NCBI RefSeq assembly: GCF_022024035.1
Contig: NZ_CP091787.1
Coordinates: 930,001 to 994,000, forward strand
Length of the DNA stretch: 64,000 nt
DNA from: Prevotella sp. E13-17
Lineage (GTDB): Bacteria; Bacteroidota; Bacteroidia; Bacteroidales; Bacteroidaceae
Direction: 5' to 3'
Shown: positions 63,743 through 64,000 of the stretch, in pieces
Position numbering within the stretch: the stretch's first letter is position 1
Layout of the letters: each line of letters starts with the position of its first letter
The notes under the pieces: model-generated
The model's database searches: none
What the model saw: the letters and a program-made list of their open reading frames with translations, nothing else
What the model was told of the DNA's origin: nothing
Translations under genes and position numbers: made by a program

Positions 63743-64000
63743 TTACCCATGATAATCCTTTGGAAGCATGCCAAATTGCGCTTTGAAGCATTTGGCGAAA
63801 TAGCTGGTCGATGAAAAACCGACGCGTTCTGCTACCTCGCTGCTACGACATCCTTCGCGCAGGAGCAGGGCGGCTTGGTTCATGCGCGACGTTTTCAAAT
63901 AGTCGGTAGGTGTCATACCTGTCAGGGCTTTTATCTTGCGATAGAAACTGCTTCGACTCATGTTGAGTTGTTCGGCCAGCGTGTCAATCGAGAACTCTTC
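63743..64000 (-). CDS. C-terminal AraC-type domain of a hybrid two-component regulator (5' part beyond window)
   Basis: 86 codons are visible, ending at the stop at 63743. The sequence is EEFSIDTLAEQLNMSRSSFY, RKIKALTGMTPTDYLKTSRM and AALLLREGCRSSEVAERVGF, followed by SSTSYFAKCFKAQFGMLPKD. This is the AraC HTH that ends hybrid two-component systems (HTCS) which control PULs in Bacteroidales. It could in principle be a free-standing AraC regulator, but the SIDTLAEQLNMSRSSFYRK wording is characteristic of HTCS. It probably controls the sulfatase/phosphatase locus that follows on the same strand. Confidence 0.85.
   Translation of the reverse strand, partial: EEFSIDTLAEQLNMSRSSFYRKIKALTGMTPTDYLKTSRMNQAALLLREGCRSSEVAERVGFSSTSYFAKCFKAQFGMLPKDYHG

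Overview
The window looks like a chromosome segment of a Prevotella/Segatella-type member of the Bacteroidales. Reasons: SusC/SusD polysaccharide-utilisation genes, the Bacteroidetes promoter pattern TTTG-(19-20)-TAnnTTTG in front of many genes, an anaerobic sulfatase-maturating enzyme, a hybrid two-component regulator tail, and a short C-terminal 'LxGxx...G.YI..GKKV.VK' tail on many secreted enzymes. No species can be named from the sequence alone.

Layout. (a) 1-4618, minus strand: sppA, lpxK, a purine nucleoside phosphorylase gene and thiL (cut by the window edge). (b) 4795-9075, plus: a GH28/GH2 pair of secreted pectin-type enzymes. (c) 9210-14968, plus: groES-groEL, a kinase/RapZ-like fusion gene, an alpha/beta hydrolase and an outer-membrane-type protein, with a possible small RNA between groEL and the fusion gene. 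(d) 15114-18827, minus: overlapping genes for a CvfB-like S1 protein, a LolD-like ABC ATPase and a CPA2-type antiporter. (e) 19093-20394, plus: asd and tRNA-Leu(UAG). (f) 20.4-23.7 kb: an accessory patch beside the tRNA, holding a non-coding element with a 22-bp period, a gene cut off at the edge of that element, an AT-rich secreted protein gene, a decayed phage/plasmid-type kinase fragment, and an ATPase gene enclosed by 72-bp direct repeats. (g) 23.7-25.0 kb, minus: a lipoprotein and a SIMPL protein. (h) 43862-25053, minus: an eight-gene SusCD locus coding for two related glutaminase-like DUF4965 proteins (one fused to a GH2 enzyme), an IPT/NHL lipoprotein, SusC, SusD, a DUF4361-type lipoprotein, GH92 and GH76. 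The GH92 plus GH76 content points to alpha-mannan. (i) 44212-45237, plus: a GH43-like lipoprotein. (j) 63743-45263, minus: the end of a hybrid two-component regulator gene, then a 1515-residue modular secreted protein, anSME, a Ser-type sulfatase, a metallophosphatase/GH115-like fusion, a second copy of the 22-bp element, a second GH76-like protein and a GH115.

The most unusual feature is the 22-bp-period element. Two copies in opposite orientation (20486-20875 and 49308-49701) differ by 13 substitutions and no gaps over about 350 bp, and they bracket the whole mannan locus. Within each copy, three different sequence motifs are repeated in succession without the 22-bp phase being lost. The element does not code for protein (22 is not a multiple of 3). 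At its right edge copy 1 replaces the 3' part of a secreted-protein gene, as expected of a mobile or recombining element.

Protein calls rest on motif and family recognition by eye. No database search was run.
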